Below, one piece after another: positions 60,625 through 64,000 of a stretch of DNA of 64,000 nucleotides. Source of the stretch: Ignavibacteriota bacterium. GTDB lineage: Bacteria; Bacteroidota; Ignavibacteria; Ignavibacteriales; Melioribacteraceae. The stretch is from contig JADJWT010000001.1 of assembly GCA_016716225.1 (NCBI GenBank), positions 558,001 to 622,000 of the forward strand, given 5' to 3'. Below the pieces are notes generated by a model. The model was not told the origin of the DNA. It saw only the letters and a list, made by a program, of their open reading frames with translations, and made no database searches. Both the position numbers and the translations under genes were made by a program. Numbering within the stretch: the stretch's first letter is position 1; each line of letters opens with the position of its first letter.

Positions 60625-62171
60625 AAGAAAATTTAAATGAGATATTATTTAAGAAATTTGAGATTTTAAACTGCTTCAAGAAAGATGAACATTCAGCAGT
60701 TTATTTGGCAAATCATATTTTTTTGGAAAAAAAGGTCTTTTTAAAAATTTTAAATACCGAAACAATTCCGGATTCTTCAATTATTGAAAGATTTAAGAGA
60801 GAAGCTAAAATCCTTGCCCAGCTTGAACATCCGAACATTATAAAAGTTTTCGATTTCGGAATGTTTGAAAACTTTTTCTACATTTCGTTTGAATATTTCG
60901 AAAGTAAAAATCTTCGCGAAGTTTTAAATTCTATAAAATTATCTGATGAAAATAAAAAAGATATTTTTCTGCAAATTGTAAAAGCTCTGGATTTTGCACA
61001 TTCCAAAAACGTAATTCACAGAGATATTAAACCGGAAAATATTTTAATTAATGAAAACCTCGAAGTAAAATTGACAGATTTCGGGTTAGCACAAGATGCG
61101 TTAAATAATTTTGTTACACAAAAATATTCTGTTGTTGGAACTCCGGCTTACATGTCGCCCGAGCAAATTCAAGGTGAATCTTTAACTTATAAAAGTGATT
61201 TGTTTTCTTTGGGAATTACAGCAGCAGAATTATTTCTCAGTAAAAATTTATTTTTGGGCGAAAACACAAACGAAACGATTAATAATATAATTTCATTCAA
61301 TGAAGAAAATTATCAATCAGAGTTTGAGATTTTATCTGATGAAATTAGAAAAGTTATTAAAGGATTGCTTGCCGCAAATCCAGAAAATAGATTTGAATCG
61401 TGCAAAAATATTTTAGAAATTTTTAATGTACAAAATGTGTACCCAAACAAAATTGAAAAAAAGTATGAAAAGAAAATTCTTATTCCAATTTTAATTTTTA
61501 TAGGAATTTTTAGTTTAATAATTTTGTTGAAATTTTTATTGAACAATTTTGAAGATAAAAATTCTAAAGATAATAATCTCAAATCAGAAAATTTTTCGGA
61601 TACAAATTTTATAAATCAACAAAACTCCAAATCTGCAAAAGTTGATACTCAAAAAAAATCGGAAATTGAAAATGCTGAAAATTTAATTCCTCAAAATTTT
61701 GATAAAATAATTTCATCAGAAAATTTAAATTCAGCTCAAAATATTTTTGGCGAGCTATATGTAAAATGTTATCCTTGGGCAAAAGTTTATTTAAATAATA
61801 AATTTATAGAAACAACTCCGCTCGAAAATAATATTAATACAAAATCCGGAAATTACTTACTAACATTGGTTCATCCGGAATATCCAAAATTTTCAGATAG
61901 TATAAAAATTATTCCAAACAAACTTACTTTTGTAGAAATAAATTTAGATACGTTATTTGGATATTTTAATTGCCAAGTTTTTCCTTGGGGAGAAATTTTT
62001 ATAAACGGTGAAAAAAAAGGAGTTACTCCACTTGAATTTCCGATTAAGCTGTTTGAAGGAAATTATAAATTGACAATTAAAAACCCGCAGTTTTCGGAAA
62101 TTGAGCAAAAAATTAAAATTGTAAAAAATGATACATTGAGCATGAAGTTTAATATGAAAAATTATCAATAA
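60621..62171 (+). CDS. PknB-like Ser/Thr kinase with PEGA domains
   Basis: A 516-aa transmembrane kinase. The kinase domain (about 12-265) has a glycine-poor nucleotide loop (FKKDEHSAVYLA), catalytic Lys in VFLKIL (Lys42), HRDIKPENILI (about 132), DFGLAQ (about 153) and GTPAYMSPEQI. One membrane helix (about 288-308, ILIPILIFIGIFSLIILLKF) leads to two PEGA repeats outside the cytoplasm: VKCYPWAKVYLNNKFIETTP and CQVFPWGEIFINGEKKGVTP. PEGA domains may sense the cell surface. Coupled by a 4-bp overlap to the sigma-54 activator, which may be its target. Confidence 0.9.
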   Translation: MKENLNEILFKKFEILNCFKKDEHSAVYLANHIFLEKKVFLKILNTETIPDSSIIERFKREAKILAQLEHPNIIKVFDFGMFENFFYISFEYFESKNLREVLNSIKLSDENKKDIFLQIVKALDFAHSKNVIHRDIKPENILINENLEVKLTDFGLAQDALNNFVTQKYSVVGTPAYMSPEQIQGESLTYKSDLFSLGITAAELFLSKNLFLGENTNETINNIISFNEENYQSEFEILSDEIRKVIKGLLAANPENRFESCKNILEIFNVQNVYPNKIEKKYEKKILIPILIFIGIFSLIILLKFLLNNFEDKNSKDNNLKSENFSDTNFINQQNSKSAKVDTQKKSEIENAENLIPQNFDKIISSENLNSAQNIFGELYVKCYPWAKVYLNNKFIETTPLENNINTKSGNYLLTLVHPEYPKFSDSIKIIPNKLTFVEINLDTLFGYFNCQVFPWGEIFINGEKKGVTPLEFPIKLFEGNYKLTIKNPQFSEIEQKIKIVKNDTLSMKFNMKNYQ

Positions 62172-62230
62172 ATTTTTATGGTATGGTAATTGATAAATTA
62201 TAAATTTAGGTCAGTCTGGAAATTTTAATT

Positions 62231-63538
62231 ATGAAAAAATTTTTAATAATATTTTTCTTTTTTTCTGCAATTCAATATTCTCAGTTTGATTATTGGGAAA
62301 CTTTTAATACAATGCCAAAACCAGTTGCCGGTGGAGATATTTGGCAAAATAATGAAAACATTTTTATTATCGGCGGATATTCTGATTCAACACAAAATTA
62401 TACAAATTGGATTCAGCGATATAATTTATTTTTAAATCAATGGGATTTGGATACAATAAAAACAGCAAGATTTGGACTTGTTGTTGAAAATTATAATAAT
62501 AAAATTTATTTCTTCGGCGGAGTAAATTCTGAAGATTCTTCAATTTCCGGAATTTCAAATTGGGAAGCAGATTTTACAAATGAAAATACTTTGCAATTTA
62601 ATTTTAATTTCAATAGAATTTTTTCTACTGGACATATTATTGGTGATAATTTTTACATTATCGGCGGAAACCCGCTTCCCGGAACCCGCTCCGATACAAT
62701 GGCTTATTTAATTGAGTATAATTTAAATGAATCAAAAATTATACATGAAATCGATACTTTATTTAAGGATGAAGATTTTCCAGAACAGCAAATGTCGGAA
62801 GTTATTGGAAATAATATATTTATTTTCGGCGGCGTTATAAATGGAATTTCGCAAGATATTTATAAATACAATATTGTTGATCATAGTTACGCAAAACTTG
62901 ATGTTAAACTTTTAGAACCGCGGGCTGGCGGTCGTGCAATAATTGGAAGCGAACCGAATCAAATTTTAATTATCGGCGGATATAATGAAACTTCACAAAC
63001 ATTAAATTCCGTTGAAGTTTTTTACGATTTTGGAAATGAATATTATATAACCCAAGCTGCACCGATTCAACAAGCTCGTTATAATTTTATGACAGCAAAA
63101 CTTGATGATTATATTTATATCTTAGGTGGATTTGATGAAAATGGAAAAGTTATAAATTCGATTGAAAGGACATATTCTGCAGCTGTTACAGATTTGGAAG
63201 AATCAATAATAGAAAATAATATTAATTTATTTCAAAATTATCCAAATCCGTTTAACCCAACAACAACAATTGAATATTCGGTTCCATCAACGTCTGTCAT
63301 GCTGAATTCATTTCAGCATCAAAAGATCCCGAAACAAGTTCGGGATGACAACCAAAACGTAAATTTAATTGTGTATGATGTTTTGGGTAGAGAAATTGAA
63401 ACATTAGTTAACAAAAATAAAACTCCTGGAAATTATCAAATTCAATTTGATGGAACAAATCTTCCAAGCGGAGTTTATTATTATCAATTGCGGTTTGGAT
63501 CAAATATTCTTACCAAAAAAATGCTCTTGCTGAAATAA
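62231..63538 (+). CDS. Kelch-like secreted protein with type IX sorting domain
   Basis: A 435-aa secreted protein. The signal peptide is MKKFLIIFFFFSAIQYSQ. Kelch-type repeats (about 25-315) show IFIIGGYSDST, IYFFGGVNSED, FYIIGGNPLPG, IFIFGGVINGI, ILIIGGYNETS and IYILGGFDENG, giving about a six-bladed propeller. The C-terminal sorting domain has LFQNYPNPFNPTTTIEYSVP, VYDVLGREIETLV and LPSGVYYYQLRFG. Its linker contains a 56-bp REP-like palindrome read in frame as SVMLNSFQHQKIPKQVRDDN. It follows the kinase gene after 59 bp. Confidence 0.88.
   Translation: MKKFLIIFFFFSAIQYSQFDYWETFNTMPKPVAGGDIWQNNENIFIIGGYSDSTQNYTNWIQRYNLFLNQWDLDTIKTARFGLVVENYNNKIYFFGGVNSEDSSISGISNWEADFTNENTLQFNFNFNRIFSTGHIIGDNFYIIGGNPLPGTRSDTMAYLIEYNLNESKIIHEIDTLFKDEDFPEQQMSEVIGNNIFIFGGVINGISQDIYKYNIVDHSYAKLDVKLLEPRAGGRAIIGSEPNQILIIGGYNETSQTLNSVEVFYDFGNEYYITQAAPIQQARYNFMTAKLDDYIYILGGFDENGKVINSIERTYSAAVTDLEESIIENNINLFQNYPNPFNPTTTIEYSVPSTSVMLNSFQHQKIPKQVRDDNQNVNLIVYDVLGREIETLVNKNKTPGNYQIQFDGTNLPSGVYYYQLRFGSNILTKKMLLLK
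63295..63350. repeat. REP-like nested palindrome inserted in coding sequence
   Basis: The outer ends TGTCAT and ATGACA enclose GCTGAATTCATTTCAGC and CCCGAAACAAGTTCGGG, two inner hairpins. This is the known bacterial repeat type GTCATGCTGAA...CGGGATGAC. It lies wholly inside the kelch-like gene and is translated without a stop. Confidence 0.8.
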
Positions 63539-63539
63539 T

Positions 63540-64000
63540 ATGAAATTCATTCAAATATTCATTTTACTATTTCTTTCAACTTTGCAAATATTTTCTCAAG
63601 TAAACCTTGATATTTCTAATTTGCAAAAACATTATGAAGCATTTGAATACTCTACAATTGTTATAAAATCAGAAGCATTATTATTGGATAAAGAAAGATT
63701 CACCAAAAAAGATTTAATACAGATTTATACACTTAAAGCGGCATCACATTTTTCTATGAATGATTCCGAAGATTCGCGAAAATCATTTATTGAAATCCTA
63801 AAACTTGATGAAAATTTTGAGCTTAATAATTCGCAATATTCTCCAAAACTTGTCGCTTTTTTTGATGAAGTAAAAAAAGAATTCCTAGATATTTTAGAAG
63901 AAAAAAATAAACCTCAGCAAATAAAAATTATTCAACCGGACGAAAATATTTTTCCTCGACAAAATAAAAATGAAATAAACATTGCGCTGGCAAAGTCAAT
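63540..64000 (+). CDS. Exported helical (TPR-like) protein, truncated by window end
   Basis: The ATG at 63540 follows the kelch gene stop by one base. The 153 residues visible begin MKFIQIFILLFLSTLQIFSQ, a signal peptide. Helical TPR-like sequence follows (YEAFEYSTIVIKSEALLLDK; YTLKAASHFSMNDSEDSRKS; SFIEILKLDENFELN). The pattern IxxLKLDENFELNNSQYSPK is common in periplasmic TPR proteins that precede a PEGA or kinase partner. It is probably co-transcribed with the kinase-kelch genes. The C-terminus is outside the window. Confidence 0.75.
   Translation, partial: MKFIQIFILLFLSTLQIFSQVNLDISNLQKHYEAFEYSTIVIKSEALLLDKERFTKKDLIQIYTLKAASHFSMNDSEDSRKSFIEILKLDENFELNNSQYSPKLVAFFDEVKKEFLDILEEKNKPQQIKIIQPDENIFPRQNKNEINIALAKS

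Overview
The window is AT-rich chromosomal DNA that most resembles the class Ignavibacteria (Bacteroidota/Chlorobi group). The taxonomic clues are two secreted proteins ending in a type IX secretion sorting domain with the 'NYPNPFNPTTTIEY' signature and a GxYxx(L)KSG-type end, lipoproteins with Bacteroidota-style lipoboxes, a scarcity of strong Shine-Dalgarno sites, and a density of hybrid two-component and sigma-54 regulators. The taxonomic call is an inference from gene content.

Region 1 (1-17.2 kb) is accessory DNA. Almost every gene is on the minus strand. From 10.17 to 14.92 kb, small minus-strand genes (lipoproteins, a tiny membrane protein, a beta-barrel protein, a cation transporter) are each followed by a 130-230 bp imperfect palindrome. 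These have RYYYAAC/GTTRRRY-like ends, paired inner boxes and an extra unpaired base on the gene-proximal arm, as expected of integron attC sites. No integrase is visible, so this looks like a cassette cluster lacking its integrase within the window. An IS110-family element has landed inside one attC-like site. Its 230-nt left end could encode a bridge RNA. To the left lie defence-like genes: a DUF262-HNH nuclease paired with an EcoRI-type adenine methyltransferase, an unknown 350-aa protein, a frameshifted RadC/JAB gene, and an AAA ATPase with a non-canonical P-loop. An 835-aa protein there carries the motif order of double-psi beta-barrel RNA polymerases of the RdRP/QDE-1/YonO type. The region closes with a structured 16.3 kb patch, a small zinc-ribbon membrane protein and tRNA-Lys(TTT).

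Region 2 (17.4-36.9 kb) starts with a signalling block: an NtrC-type regulator with a GAFTDA loop, a histidine kinase-receiver hybrid, a receiver-DHp protein and a 1162-aa hybrid kinase. A complete minus-strand type IV pilus-like operon follows: two paralogous pilins with an MGQQQ leader, PilC, PilB, PilT, a PilM-PilN fusion, a PilO-PilP fusion and a secretin. FNR-, CRP- and sigma-54-like sites lie ahead of the pilin genes. aspS and an Ig-domain lipoprotein come next.

Region 3 (37-64 kb) is mostly core genome and signalling: a DUF4159/DUF4175 operon behind a perfect CRP-type palindrome, an acyl-CoA ligase, PepT, pyrimidine-nucleoside phosphorylase, an SPFH protein and a DUF971 protein. A plus-strand run of regulators follows (NarL-type, lone receiver, multi-PAS kinase, receiver-HDOD, receiver-degenerate HD-GYP). 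Then come a four-gene minus-strand redox operon (DUF6132, DUF1858, TlpA, DUF3365 cytochrome) and a plus-strand run of a BNR/sortilin-like secreted protein, a lipoprotein, a GAF-sigma-54 activator, a PEGA-domain Ser/Thr kinase, a kelch-like secreted protein and a truncated periplasmic protein at the window edge. Small palindromic REP-like elements are scattered here, two of them inside the coding sequence of the sorting-domain linker.
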